Shown here: positions 45,658 to 58,233 of the stretch, one piece after another
How the letters are laid out: each line of letters starts with the position of its first letter
Position numbering within the stretch: position 1 is the first letter of the stretch
NCBI GenBank assembly: GCA_020747065.1
Contig: JAGMVK010000006.1
Span: 620,001 to 684,000, forward strand
DNA: 64,000 bases
Reading direction: 5' to 3'
Source of the DNA: Cadophora sp. MPI-SDFR-AT-0126
Lineage: Eukaryota > Ascomycota > Leotiomycetes > Helotiales > Ploettnerulaceae
Notes under the pieces: generated by a model
Seen by the model: only the letters and a program-made list of their open reading frames with translations
Databases searched by the model: none
What the model was told of the DNA's origin: nothing
Position numbers and translations under genes: made by a program

Positions 45658-47380
45658 TCACCGTCCCAAAAACGCCAGCGCTCCAACCACAAGTGCATCC
45701 ACACCCGTCCTCAACGTAGGTTGCACAACCGGCGCAAAATACGCACTATGATTAATCGGAACCTCATCCAACTTCCCCTCCCTCTCCTTCTCCCTCCAAT
45801 TCTCCGCATCCACACCCCCAAAAACCCAATAACAATACGGAACACCTTTCCCACCTTCCGCCTTCGGATTCGGCGCCTCCGTCGCTAATATCGCGAAATC
45901 CTCGCTTCCTCCCAGAGGAGCACAATCTGCGTTGTGCTTGTCCTTGAAATACTCGTTGAATGCTTTTTGCACGGTTTCGGTGGTTTTGGTGTCGTTGATG
46001 GTGAATGGGAAGGAGGAGGTGGGTTGCCAGGAGGGGGGCTGGGGACTTCCGGAGGCGGTGCATTCGGCGGATACGATGCGTTTGATGGCTGAGAGGACGC
46101 GGGTTCGGGTCTGAGGGGTGACGGTGCGGATGTTGAGTTTCAGGAGGGCGGATGAGGCGATGATGTTTTCGGTTTGGCCGGCTTGGATGCTGCCGACTGT
46201 TACGACGGCTGCTTCTCTGGGGTCGACTTCTGTAAGGAATGTTAGTCTATCTTCGACAAACAGTTCATAATTGAAAACCAAGAACAGATGAGATGATTGC
46301 GATTGATATTCCAGATTGAGTCCAGGACAGAGCATTCGCAACTTACCTCTCGAAACAACAGTCTGTAACCTCACCACAATATGAGAGGCAAGCACCACTG
46401 GATCAATCGTCCTATCTGCAAGAAAATTAGCTCTCATGAACACAAAGTCCTAGCATCAAGATATTGGTTGCAAGCACCATTTCCCAAGATACCTCTTCTA
46501 TTCTAAGATCCCAGGTCATAGATCCCAGGAAGTCAATAGTGCTTAGCGAGGAAAGGGCAACACATACGCGGCTGGCTTGCATGCCCTCCCCTTCCGAACA
46601 CCTCCACCTTGAAACTATCTGCCGCACTCGCAAAACTCCCAATTCTAGTCCCTACTTCCCCGGATGCCTGAGATAACCGGCAAGTCAGTACTTTATGGTC
46701 TTGATTGGTCATCATTCACGAAACCATCTCACTGCTACTTCTACTCATGAAAGTAAGATGTCTCCAGACACTCTCGGCCGAGGGGAAAGGAATGACAACA
46801 GCCGAAATTAAAAAGCGCAACTCACAAAAGGCATAACATGCTGCCCCAACACCACATCCGGAACCGGACAGGCATGCCTCCTCTCATCATACAAGCCATC
46901 CTCCACCATCGCCCTCGCCCCCGCCCCCCTCTCCTCATTCGGCTGAAACAGAAGCACCAACGTCCCGCTCCACTCCCCCCTCGCCTCACTCAGCGTACTC
47001 GCCGCGGCCAGCATACACGCAACATGCATATCATGTCCACACGCATGCATGACCGGCTTCTCGATGCCATCCTCGACATCGATTTCGGTTTTGGTGCTGG
47101 CGTAGGGGAGACCGGTGAGCTCTTTGACGGGCAGGGCGTCGGTGTCGGCGCGGAGGAGCACGGTGGGACCGGGGCCGTTGGCGAGGATTCCTATGAGGCC
47201 GGTGCCGCCGATGGAGGTGCGGACGGTGAAGGAGGGGAGGGTGCGGAGGTGGGTGGCTGCTGTTGAGGAGGCGAGGTGTTCTTGGAGGGAGAGGCCGGGG
47301 TGTTGGTGGAGGTTCTTGTAGAGGGATTCGAAGGGGGCGAGGTCCGGTCTGTATTTTTCTAAGATGGCTCTGGTGTCCAT
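45658..47380 (-). CDS. M20D-family amidohydrolase / peptidase
   Basis: Exons 46826-47380, 46568-46667, 46347-46415 and 45658-46229 give 431 aa. The N-terminal metal site is VMHACGHDMHVA (Cys114, His116), QPNEERGAGA (catalytic Glu149/Glu150) and GQHVMP (His181), with NHSAYFAP near the end as the second-domain His. The lid domain includes FGRGGHASQPHRTIDPVVLA. This is the group of IAA-amino-acid, hippurate and aminobenzoyl-glutamate hydrolases: two-metal enzymes that cut N-acyl amino acids. No signal peptide. The substrate cannot be inferred. The three joins fall inside well-conserved stretches (SQPH/RTIDP, VVSRE/VDPRE), which fixes them well. The C-terminal half ends ALVVGALAFLGR. Confidence 0.93.
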
Positions 47381-48736
47381 GTTTGGGGTGTTCGGTTGAG
47401 TAGGCTAAAGATGGATGAGTGGTTGTGGCTTTTGATCGATCGCTTTCTCTTCTATCGCGGGACCATTTAACTATCTGGTTTAGGTTGGTCCAATGCTCCT
47501 GAGGGAGACTTGTGGATATTGTGACATGGTAAGAATGATATCAAACAGAGTTGAGGTCGATGATGTCGTTGTTTCCCCGCGCTCTGGTACCGACCTAAAG
47601 GTGGGGGTTTAGTTCAAGCGAGAAGCGAGGGGTAAAAGGGGGGCGCAGAACGTGATGTTGAAAATAAACACAGCAACAAAACATTGAGAGAGGGGTGGTC
47701 AAAAAAGTAAGCGGTATTATCCCCAGTAAGAAAGTCTAGAGATAGGTTTGACCCAATGAAATGATACAGAAAAATGATACTATCTTGTCTGGGTACCGCA
47801 TCCGTATTCCCTCCTTTACAGCCAATCAATCGCATCCTCACCCTCCCTCCCATCATCCTCATCCTCAACCCCAAATCAAAGTCCTCCCATCCCAAATCCT
47901 CACTCACCTACATCAACACCAGAATCCCTCCAATAATCACTCAAATAAATTGTCCTCTCTTTTCCACCCTCTCAATCCTAGCCAATAACCCCCTCCGACA
48001 AACTTTGCAAGAAGGTTTTGTTGCAAATCGCAGAATCCTCGCTTTCGCTTTCGTTCCCGCTTTCGCTTGCTCGCTTGCTCCCCTCCCGTTCTTGTCGTTC
48101 CCGTTTCCCTCGATACGGATCCGACAAATCCGGATGAGCCCATCGCCGCGCCCGCAACTACGTGCATGATATGATAGGTCTGTACGATGCATGGAATGCC
48201 CGTTGGATCAGATGATTGGTTGCTTAGGTGGATTTCGGTTTGCTTGATACGTGATGGATGTGTGCGTCTCGTTTCCGCGGTGTGTTTTGGTAGGCTACCG
48301 GTATTCGGGTCCGGAAGCGACGGAGAGGGATGATGGCTTACAGTACTTAGGTGGAATAATCATGCATCATTGACAGACAAGTGTGGCTTCTTAGCCTGCA
48401 GGACCTCGGCTGGGCTGATTGTTACTTTCAGAAGTACGACTATACGAAGAGCGTAATGTGGGAGGTTTTAGATACGCTCGTATGGATGTCTCGGAATTGT
48501 TACTTGGTCGTGATGAATGATGTTGATTCTGCAAAGCAAGAACCAGAGATGATGATCAAGCAGGGAGGCTTGATATCGCGAATCATCTGTATTGTGTTAA
48601 TTTTATTTACCGGCTGTCTTCGTCCTATGCAATCTGAAGCGCCGACTTTACGACGGTTGGCATGTTGCGCGTGCACTACGCTGCAACTGCAAACGCCGCT
48701 CTGGATCCCAATCTCATATCCTTAGGTATACAGCTT
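47381..48736. other. Intergenic, with C/T-rich low-complexity stretch
   Basis: About 1.35 kb. 47820-48170 is strongly pyrimidine-rich on the + strand, with repeated TCATC and CGCTTTCGCTTTCG units near 48045. No gene supported. Confidence 0.6.
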
Positions 48737-49939
48737 CTACCGTCTATACTCCCTATGTCTGTCCCTCCCACTCCCACCATCCCTCTCCCGCTCCCTCTCC
48801 CGTTCCTTCTCCCTCCTATACCCCCCACCACCTCTCTCCTCTCTCCTCTCCCTCTCCCTCTCCTTCTCCCTCTTGTAGTCGCCCGCCTTAGGTCTCCTAT
48901 CCCCACCTCCAAACCCACCACTACCTCCTCTCCCACCACCAGTATTCAACCTCTTAACATCACTCTTCTGCACCCACGCGCCCAGTTCCTCCGCCCCATC
49001 CAACTCCTTCGCGCCAAGCCCTAGCAAGTTCTGCCTCCTCTTAACATCCCTCTTCTTCGTATCTACATTCTTCTCCCCTTTCCAACCCATTCCTCTTAAA
49101 AGTGCGGCACCGAATTCCTCCACGGGGACACGCTCATAGTCTTCGAGGGATGAAGGATCGGGCGCGGATGCGACGGCTGCTTTGTAGGCTTCTTGTTCGG
49201 TGAGAGGGGTTGGAATGGTCAGTTCTGGACCTTTGCGTTCTTTGTTCGTGCCGAGGAGGGAGGCGAGGGCTTCTTCGTCTGCGGAGACGGGGGGTTTGGA
49301 GGTTTGTGCTGCCTCGAGTTCTCGTATATTTGCCAGAGATTCAGATGTAGGCGCAGATGTATCGTCCCCCCCTTCTCTCTCCGCCTGCCCATTTGAAGCA
49401 TCTATCCCATCATCCTCTTCCGTTTTTGCTCGTTTCCTAACACTCAGTCCCCACTGTATCTCTCCATCATTCCCATTCACCACATCGACGCCCTCTTTCT
49501 TCCCTTCTCCCTCCTCTCCCTTTCCATTTGCCTGCCCCTTGACCCCATCCCTCATAGCTCTCTCCTCCTGCGGCAAGAGATCTTTCCCCGTCCCCCTCCT
49601 CCTAGCATTAGCCTCTGCCCTCCAATCTCTATTCGCCATCTTCTTGATGACCAATTCGCCTCCTTTCCTCCCACTCCCCGCATCTATACTCTCTCGCGCA
49701 ATCGCGCCCTCTGATCCAAAGCCTGTCACAACCTCGTGTGTATTCTTACTTCTATCATCATCTGAGTCGCTATCGTGCCCAAAGCCCCCTCTCGATCGCT
49801 TTCCCAGGTTCGAAGGCGGCGCGGGTTTCTTCCCGTTTGCGCCAGGTTTCGCAGTGCCTGCTTTTGAAGACAGCGAGAATCCTTTTATAGCTATTTTGCC
49901 CGGTGGCGGGTCGGAGCGTTCTTCTTTGGAAGGCGACAT
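48737..49939 (-). CDS. SPP2: Pre-mRNA splicing factor SPP2 (G-patch protein)
   Basis: A single exon of 400 aa. The N-terminus has the IAIKGFSLSS element shared by Spp2/GPKOW proteins, then acidic and Lys-rich linkers. The G-patch lies at ~271-290 (VPVEEFGAALLRGMGWKG), and a long Arg/Glu/Asp-rich repeat tail (~345-400; REKERERERR type) follows. Known role: in the spliceosome Spp2 binds and activates the DEAH helicase Prp2 for the first remodelling step. The tail is far longer than in yeast but common in filamentous fungi. The 3' end is in a C/T-rich stretch (the coding strand is A/G-rich), so the exact tail length is prone to repeat variation. Confidence 0.92.
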   Translation of the reverse strand: MSPSKEERSDPPPGKIAIKGFSLSSKAGTAKPGANGKKPAPPSNLGKRSRGGFGHDSDSDDDRSKNTHEVVTGFGSEGAIARESIDAGSGRKGGELVIKKMANRDWRAEANARRRGTGKDLLPQEERAMRDGVKGQANGKGEEGEGKKEGVDVVNGNDGEIQWGLSVRKRAKTEEDDGIDASNGQAEREGGDDTSAPTSESLANIRELEAAQTSKPPVSADEEALASLLGTNKERKGPELTIPTPLTEQEAYKAAVASAPDPSSLEDYERVPVEEFGAALLRGMGWKGEKNVDTKKRDVKRRQNLLGLGAKELDGAEELGAWVQKSDVKRLNTGGGRGGSGGFGGGDRRPKAGDYKREKERERERREERGGGGYRREKERERERERDGGSGRDRHREYRR

Positions 49940-50434
49940 TTTGTGCCTGGGATGTGGATTGTGCTGTTACGAGAAGAAGGTGGTATTGTTGTATTCAGGT
50001 TGTCATGGCAAGGCGGCAACCTCAATAGTCCCGAGCCGACTTGGGAAATTTCGAGTTTGCACGGTTTGCTGGATTTTGATGCCTGGATTATGAGGCCAGA
50101 AAGTCTCTTCTGACGAATTGAGTCTCACTTTCACATGTTAGAGACATCCAGCATTTCATTTGTCAATACCAAGGAAGCGAAGAGAAGAGCAAGGGGAATT
50201 ATGTATATTGCAATTCGACCTCTCCTCTCTGAAGGATGAACGCACGGGGTATTGGCTACCACCAAAGACATAGCAGCAGCTAAAAAGCGATGCTTTACCA
50301 TACCGACTTTACTCTTAACAATGTATTTCCGGCAAGTCAGGCAACCTTGCCACAAGCCCTATCCCATAACCAAAACCCTAAACCCTAAACCCATACCAAT
50401 ACATTGCCTACCCGTCAACCTAAACATAATACAC
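49940..50434. other. Intergenic between SPP2 and EAF1
   Basis: About 0.5 kb containing the telomere-like repeat at 50373-50392. Confidence 0.6.
50373..50392. repeat. Interstitial telomere-like repeat (CCCTAAA type)
   Basis: Two full CCCTAAA heptamers with flanking AAA and CCC, 20 bp with no mismatch. This is the plant-type heptamer, not the usual fungal TTAGGG hexamer; it resembles a telobox promoter element more than a chromosome fusion scar. Confidence 0.7.
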
Positions 50435-53400
50435 CTATTTACCACTTTGTACACTTGCTGATCCGGAGCTTGCTCGGTGAGCATGTCCCTGGGCTGAGTT
50501 CCCACCAGCTCCGTTCCCATTCCCTGGACTTTGAGCATTTCCTACGACTGCTGCTGCTTGCTGAGCCTGTTGAGCAGCTTTTTGTTGATTTTCTTGCTGC
50601 TGTCTTAACATCTGAGCATACAGTTGTGGTGTGCCTTGCGCAGCATTGGTCATGGCATTCATGCCTGCCGCGATAGCATTGCCTCCCGCAGCAGCATTCA
50701 TTGCACTTTGGGCGAATCCTTGTCTTTGCTGCTGCTGATGATGTTGTTGTTGTTGTTGCGCAAGAATGGTTTTGGAAAGGTTGGTCTGGATCATATTCGT
50801 AATTTGCTCGCTGGTGGCATTGGGGTATTTCTGCTTGATCTGATGCTCGAGCATGGAGATATGTGATGTTGTGGCACCGCTAGGAGGCTGAAGAGGATTT
50901 TGGCCCATCCGCGGAGATCCAGCGTGGCCTTGGTTTGGTGATGGAATGTGAGAATTTGCTGGCGGTGTTGAAACTCCATTGGTATTAGGATTGTATGGAG
51001 GCATCATATTTGTTGGCATTTGGAATCCTGTTTGAGGCATGCCATTCATACGTGGAGGGGAGTTGTGCATCTGAGGGGATTGACCAGGAATCTGGCCCTG
51101 CTGCTGTAAACGAATGGCTTGTTGATGTTGCGAAATTTGCTGAGCACGGCTAACGAGTCCGACATCCAGAACCGGGTTTGGCAATGGCATTTGTCCTTGC
51201 ATCTGAGCCGTTGGTACACCATTCATGGGCATCTGAGGAACGCGAAGATTGTTTGGCATAGGTTGACCGGGCATTTGAGGGGGCATGGGGCGGGGTCGGT
51301 TCTGACCAGGAACAGTGAGATTTTGGCCACTTGGAGGAGCTGACCCATTCATAGACATGGATGCATTGGCAGGACGAGGAACTCCGTTGGGCAGACCAGG
51401 CTGCTGTGGATTTGCTGGATTCCTTCCTGGTTGCTGTTGCATGGTCGCGTTCGCCTTACGAATGTTAGTAAATGTGATGGTATATATATTAAAGAAATGA
51501 CGGATTTACTCTTCGGGCTGCTTCCTGCCGCTGTTGCAATTGAAGCATTCGCTCGCGGAATTGCTCTTCGCGCTCGTGTTTCAGCTTGCTGAAGTCTTGG
51601 GGGGTGGTAGCAAGGAGATTACGGTTGCCATTTGGTGCCTCGTTGGCTTTCCGCATGGCAGCCATACCTTGAGCATGAGCCTGTTTTTGAATACTGGTCT
51701 CACGCTTCTTGGCCAACTTTCTCATCGCGTCAACTAGGGTGAGATGCTTTGCATTCCTCCGACGCTCAACTCGAATACTGGTCGTAGGCCGTCTTCGTGG
51801 AGCCTGCTGGACTTGACCATTTGCATTAGGTTGTTGGGGAGCTGCGTTGTTCTGGGCCGTTACGTTACGGTTAGCAGCATCGATACGGGAAGTGTATGCT
51901 CTGAAATAGTGTGTCTTCTGCATATCAGCAGGTAGGCCTTCAAGGTGTATCCATCGCTCGAAACATTCCCATGGAGTGCGGCGTTCCGAACCGGAAACAT
52001 AAAGAGACTTGCTTCCAAGAAGGCTTGAGATGAGTGACCAGTTGTAAGAGTAGTCTCGCACGTATCCCTTTAACTCGTTGTCTTCATCCCATGTCCACTG
52101 GGAAGCTATACGAGACTCGAAAAAACTTTGAAGTGGCATTTGGAATTCCGATGGTGGTCTGAATTGATGTGAGGAGTGGATACGATCGCGAATATGCTTG
52201 TGCTCGGGATTGAATAAGGCAACGTCTGTTTTCTCAGGAGGGAGGATCGGTCGTTTCGTTTGCTGCTCTCCAAATACCACGTGATCGTCATCATCATCCT
52301 CAAGTTCATACTCGAATCGGCTCTTCTTCCTGGGAGGTTCCGAAGTCTTGAGCTCCAAGCGACCCTCAACGAATTTGCTCAGTGGCAATGCAGGTCGCTT
52401 CCAGAAGCGGTCAGGATCAATGTCCGAAGTAGGTAAGTCTGCTCGTGGCACTCGTAGTGGTGCGCCAAACATGGGAAGCTCCTCAAGAAGTTTGTCAGTT
52501 GTAGGAGATCTTCGAAGACCGAAGACAACATCGTCATCTTGCAATGCAAAAATGGCAGTGGGAGCAACCGTTTCAAGCAAGTTCAATCGTGGTTCCTCAT
52601 CAAAATCGTCCAGTGGTGAATCGAATTCGGCCGAAGCAACGAGATCGGGCGTTGGGTGGGTGCCTGCTTGGCTAGCAATATCTCCCATGTCCACGTCTTT
52701 TGAGGCATCCCCAATTGGAGGTGGTGTAGCCTTCACCTGGAGAAGCTTCCTGTCCTCTGGACTGGATTCCACCCATTCCGCGCATGCATATGCTAGATTC
52801 CTGGCCACCGTGCCCTTCCATTTACGCTCCTCTCGAAAGTCGGTTCGCATCCATTTGGCTTCTTGAAGAAGAAGATCCCAGTGGCTGGTTTGTCTGACAG
52901 GTTCTGATGATCGTTTTGGTTGTCTCAGGGTCCATTTATTGGCGGATTGCAAATTGTAAATTCGTTTTAGAACCTTTGACGTCTGGTTTTCACAAATCGG
53001 GACATAAGCATTCGCAGTCGTGATTGTTTTGTGAGCTGTTTGCAGGATAGCATCCAGAGGGCGGCTCTTGTCCGTGGACGCCGTAGCGAGGAAGAGCGGC
53101 GTGAAATAATCATCCTTTAGTACCTGAGCTGGTGAAGCATTTGCCATCAAAGAGTTCTCAGGGGCAGCTGGCTTAGGTGGTCGACCTGGAAAAACAACGG
53201 TAGAAAGTTTGCTCCTTTCCTTCTCCTTTGCCTTCTCAGCCAAGCTTCGCATACGAGCGCCCGGAGACTGCGGGGTAGTGCTTCTAGACGGGGAGTGAGA
53301 ATTTCCCGCTGAATCTGACGATGTGCCGGGTTTTGGTGTCTCTCCTAGAATTTCAGAAACTGACTTGTGGCGCATAGCTCCCGAAGCCACCCTTGTGGTC

Positions 53401-55251
53401 ATGCGTTCTAGCACTGGAGGAGCAGGCGTGGATGGTGCTCTTCGTGGTGTGGCAGAAGGTGTGACAGACGATGCATTCGACTCAATTGCTGGTTTTGGTG
53501 CAGATTCCGATGGCTTTGCAACAACAGGTGAAGCCACAGGGGTCTCTGGGGCAGGTGCGCTCTCAAAAGAGTCCTTGATGCTTGTTTTGTCAACATCCAT
53601 GGCATCGCCAGTTGGGGTAGTCTCCTCTTCCGCCTCAGAGTCAGGTACCTCCGGTTGTTTTACCTTCGAATCTTGGGGCTCGGGTGCAGGAGACTTAAGC
53701 GTTTCCAGGACCTTGTCTTCGGGTGTAGGTACACCAACAACCTCATCCTCGTCCTCAACAACGTCTTGAACAACTTCACTAGCCTCTTCTATGAGTCTGC
53801 CAGTATCTCCATCATTGACATCAATCCGATTAGCTTGTGAATCACTAGCTTGCCCATTAGAGTTGTCAGGTTGTTCAGATAGTGACTGGTCATCGGGACC
53901 ACTGTCCTTCAGTATTTCTGCGGTGGAAACGGCTATTTGTGCCTGTAATAGCCTGTCGTGCTCTTCTTTCTCGGCTGCCTCCTCTGGCGTCGGCTTCATC
54001 GCTGGTGGAGTTGAGGCATCATCATCCTTGTTATCTAGTCTCTCTGCATCGTATCTTGACTCGTTTTCTGGACTTGTGTCTGTTGATGCATCATGCATAG
54101 CTGGGGTCGTAGCAGAGTTTGCATCGATGGTTGAACCGGGTGATGAGAGAACATCTGCATTCCGTACAGCATCTCGAGGTGGATTGATCAGCAAGCGTCC
54201 ATTTGACTCCTGTCTCTGCGCCCGAGCCTCTTTGGCTTCTCGAATACGTTTCTCTTGCACATCCTTGGGCGGCAAATGCGCTGTGACTGCCTTGTGGTGC
54301 TCATCCAGTGATTCCAAGACTTGAGTGAGTGATCCTGGGAAGTTCGCAGCATCTTCCGCAGAGAGAGGCACCGCCTTCCTTGGATCCACGCCTGGACTGT
54401 TGGGTCTGCTCTCTACTGTGGTCCGTATTCTGTCCTTCTCCAATGCAGGTTCAGCGGTCGTTTCCTCCTGGGCTGGTGGTTCGGCATCGGTCGCATTCTC
54501 CAGACTCTCCTCGACAATCTCGTCGAGCACTGCGGATGCCTCTGCAGGAAGATCGGTCTGCGAGCCCTTCGAAGTCGATCGTTGCATTGGTATTCCTTGA
54601 ACATTTCCTGAATTCACATTCAATTCCGCCTCAAGTTCGGTGGTAGGTGTTGCTGTTGCTGTCCCAGCATCGCTCTTGGGCGTAGGTGCCCGGCTCTTCC
54701 TTGACCTCGAGCCATCACGTTGACTCTTTGCTGCCTTGCGCGGTTTATCTGAGGTTTTGCCATCGGGACTGGCTTTACGAGATGCAGGTTTCTGCTTCGA
54801 GGTGTCGGATCTTAGTTGTCGACGCGTAGGTAGGTTGGATTCGTCGAACAGCCGGTCTCTGTAGACACTGAATTAGCAAACCGACACGTGCCAATGGAAA
54901 TACGCCCTCGACGACGTTGACAGTCGACGGGTAGCGGATTTGCACGTACTGTAAGATGTCTGTGACTTCGAGGAAGCGTCCTTCTGCAACGGAGGTGGGC
55001 GGCGCGTCGGGGTTGGAGAGGTTGGTCTGGGGAAGGGGGCCCTCATGGTCGCAAACGGCGAAGAACTCGCGGAGCTTCCTCTTGCGCGACGTAACAATTC
55101 GACTACACCCGTCAGCATCATGATAGTGGCATGCATCGACGCGCCCGGACAAGCGCTTTCGAATGATATGGATGGCAGAATTGATTTACCTGAGTTCAGT
55201 CTGTTTTAATCGTAAAAGCCGTGCGCGGTCGGCGACCCCAACCTCACTCAT
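50435..55251 (-). CDS. EAF1: EAF1/VID21, scaffold of the NuA4 acetyltransferase complex
   Basis: Exons 55190-55251, 54950-55102, 51510-54858 and 50435-51454 give 1527 aa. The N-terminus (MSEVGVADRARLLRLKQTEL, then RIVTSRKRKLRE) is the conserved fungal Vid21 start. Residues ~150-700 are acidic and disordered. The HSA domain is at ~726-790 (HWDLLLQEAKWMRTDFREERKWK), which recruits actin/Arp4; the SANT/Myb domain is at ~985-1045 (WTWDEDNELKGYVRDYSYNW...). The C-terminal ~350 residues are Gln/Pro/Asn/Met-rich with polyQ runs. Known role: platform that joins the modules of NuA4 for H4/H2A acetylation. Intron 2 is placed with the GTACGT donor at 54949, because this keeps phase; reading through would change frame. 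Intron 3 lies between the Arg-rich end of exon 3 and ANATMQQQPGR. Confidence 0.92.
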
Positions 55252-57835
55252 AATAGAGCGATCGCGACATCCGTTTTACGAGAAAACGGATGGCTTGCCG
55301 ATGTTAATGGAGGCACTGGAGACGATGCAGATAATTATTTTGATGAAAAGTCGTGGTGTTGAGACGGGGCGATTGATTTAGATGTTCACCTCGTCGTCTC
55401 GCTCTGCCTCGTTGAAGTCCGATGCTCCTTGATGCTGCTGCACTGCACTGCTTGGGCTCAACAGGCGAGGGAAGAGGCAAGGCTCGACACTAGGCTAGTT
55501 TGGGACGCCATATCATTCGAGGGAAAGCCCTGCCAGTATGTTGGCATGTGGATAGATCGGTAGTATTTACAGCAGCCCGAATACATATTGATCACTACTC
55601 TCTATTTACTTTCTCGCCAGCAATTTTTTGGTGTTCTTTTCGCTGTGTACAGGAATATCCGGATGGTTATTTTGGTCAGATTGGATTGGCTTGGTGTAGT
55701 CATCGTACGTAACACACCACCCACATGTTAGTGGAGAACGAGGATCACCAAGTCTAAATCTGGCCTTTCCTTCCAACAAAAAATTGTCAACATCAACGCG
55801 ATAAGACCAACAGACTCTATTGAGATCCTTGGAATGTGTAATGTTCTGCTTTTTCTTTTGGATGCCGGTTTTCTGTGAAAGATTTTGCATGCATATCAAT
55901 TTCCCGACTCTTGCAAGATATCTTGGCATTTACCTCTTTCTTCCATCACCAACAAAATCCATCAGGATATCAACCACAACAAGAGTGTCTCTCTGCCAGC
56001 TTTGTATTTAATATATCATCTTCTTTTGCTTTTATACTCTGTCGCTACTGGCCTGAACCATTTTTTATTCAGCGAGTTTACTCAGTAAGTTCGCTTGCCA
56101 TTTCCCTCCCTGAGCAAGAATTAACCGAGTACATGGAAGTTTCCAGCAGTCCTTCATTCCAAAATTCCGACCGTCGTTTATGTCCATCTCTTACTTTGCA
56201 CAATCTATAGCAGCCATGGTTAATCTCTTGATAGTCCTACAAAGTAATTAGTCTCTCAGCAAGTCCCGCGAGACACAGGTAACATTAGTACTTGCGCCAA
56301 CTTCATCCACAATGGCTGAGAGATGCACGTTCTGCGAATCGTTCTCGAGTTCAGTGTCTCATTTGCCATCGTGATGGTCATCATTGTACACCCAGTTCTT
56401 GGGGTGGAGACGGGCCGTCGACCCCCTCAGTGGGTTTGGTACCGCAACACGTTTCCAATCGGCTTGCACAAGATTCCTGAGCTCTTCCGGCGTCCGGGTC
56501 GAAGCGATTCTCAAGGATGGGTAAATGTCTTATGGCTAGGCAACTCCTCTGTATCACTCATAGATCTATACCAAATACTGCCCAGCACTGTCGAAAGACA
56601 GCTCCCTGAGAGAATTGTCAATCGAGATAGAAAGCATAGTCCAGGATACCAGAGTTATGGTGCACCCCAAATTATCACCTCTGTCCAGCTCGTCGTAGAA
56701 TTTCGTATTTACGGCTGCTTATAATTTGATAGATCTTCGAAGTCCCTCTGCCATTCAGCATAGGGGTACGAACTTCCAACGCCATGGTCCCGACCTGCTG
56801 TCTTGGTGTCCTCGCTGGTTGGATTTCGAATATCCGAAAACAATCCGCAGGTGACTCGTTCAACGCTCTAGATTGACCTCGGAAATCCAACTTAATGGTT
56901 GTGCAATCACTAGCAGTCAACTGTGACTGGCGAGTGCATTCGATTCCCTATCCACCAACAATAAGCATTTTGCTCTCCAGTTCCAGACATGTGTCCCGGT
57001 TCTGCAGAATTAGGTGGAAAATGGTCAGAGGCTGAGCAAATGCCCCTCGAATTATACGGCTTAAGTACGCAATGGTGTTGAACACTTATTATGTCTATCT
57101 CTTCTGTCACCATCTCTCTCGAAATGGATAGATCCAATGAGGTTTCGATCAGAGTCAGTCCAGTTACTAGCCCTGACTCGCCAAAGTTCGCTTGGTCTCG
57201 CCACCTAAAACAGCCTCGTCATCACTCTGCACGCATCATCCATTCAAGATGCCCAGCTTTCCAGCTTTCCAGCAACATTTCTAAATGTAAGGCTCAAAAT
57301 TTTCTTCTGACCAATAATCAATAAGTGGATCTACTTCTTGCGCTTCAAATATTATCATACAAATATCACGTGTCACAGGTTGTCTTTTTTTGACATGACT
57401 TGCAAAAGCTCGGGTCGTGCCCTCAGTACTCTATACAAGTAGCATGAGACCACTCAAACCATGAATGAATGCTGTTGAGTATTCAATCATCATTGGCTCG
57501 CTACTCCCGGTACTTTGAACTGTTTATTCGCATAAGTTCTTGAATGTGGCGGGAGAAGAATATTAAACCAAAATGACATTTGAAGCCGAGAAAACAATCA
57601 CATTATCACTTCAACGATATTATTTTACAGTATGAATAGATCATTATTCTCGAGAAAGAGACAGAGGAGATGAAACGATCTATTCCTATGTAATGAAGTG
57701 TGTACAATCCAATCCAGCATTCTCCTCCTGTATCAAACACTAACCCGACTAAAACTACTAATTCCATCACCAAAACACCCCAACTAAGTAGCCTCCTTTC
57801 TACCTTAAGATTGTCCTTTGTTTCAGGTCTGATAT
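55252..57835. other. Gene-poor intergenic region
   Basis: About 2.6 kb. Open stretches at 55606-55929 (-) and 56323-56724 (+, with a hydrophobic start) have no partner exons or family likeness. I see no repeat or RNA gene. Confidence 0.5.
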
Positions 57836-58233
57836 TCACAAGGCAGTGCAAAGAAGAGCATCACCAAGCTATCATCAAAGTCAGTCCTCTCTTCCCAGTC
57901 TCTACCTCAACAAGCTTCGAAGAACTCACAATTGGCAAAACACAGCAATAAGCAGCCTGTCCCTGAGCATTGCACTCAGCCTGAAAGTCCGACACCGAAG
58001 CAGGATCGGAAGTAGCTATTGTTTAATCAGCACGAGTCAACTTATCCGGAAGTGGTACGGAAGCGAAACTCACGAGAAGCACAGTTCAAGTTCGCAACTC
58101 CGCCGACGCTGACATCGCAGCACTGTGGTGTGTCGAGAGCAGAACCGCAAAGATCGCCGAGTTGACGTCTCTCGAGGGGAGCGGCTGCGATGAGGGTCGC
58201 GAAGAGGATTGTGGCGATGGTGGAGAACTGCAT
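57836..58233 (-). CDS. Class II hydrophobin, secreted
   Basis: Exons 58074-58233, 57930-58015 and 57836-57868 (the last only 11 codons including the stop) give 92 aa. Signal peptide ~1-18 (MQFSTIATILFATLIAAA), a short PLERRQ pro-segment with a dibasic site, then eight cysteines at 29, 38, 39, 51, 68, 77, 78 and 89. The spacing C-x8-CC-x11-C-x16-C-x8-CC-x10-C is close to the class II consensus, as are GVANLNC and AAYCCVLPILGDALLC. The protein is secreted and self-assembles at air-water or cell-wall interfaces, making surfaces water-repellent. Intron sites match those of other hydrophobin genes. The eighth Cys is supplied only by the tiny third exon, which confirms that join. A TATAAA lies 134 bp upstream. 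Confidence 0.93.

Noticed and set aside
49200..50093. 297-codon + strand ORF opposite SPP2
   Set aside because: It is the antisense shadow of the A/G-rich SPP2 coding sequence.
55606..55929. 107-codon minus ORF with a CGWC pair
   Set aside because: Isolated, no neighbouring exons in phase, no signal peptide; insufficient evidence.
56323..56724. 133-codon + strand ORF with a hydrophobic N-terminus
   Set aside because: No family likeness, no splice partners, and composition after residue 40 looks random; not enough for a gene call.
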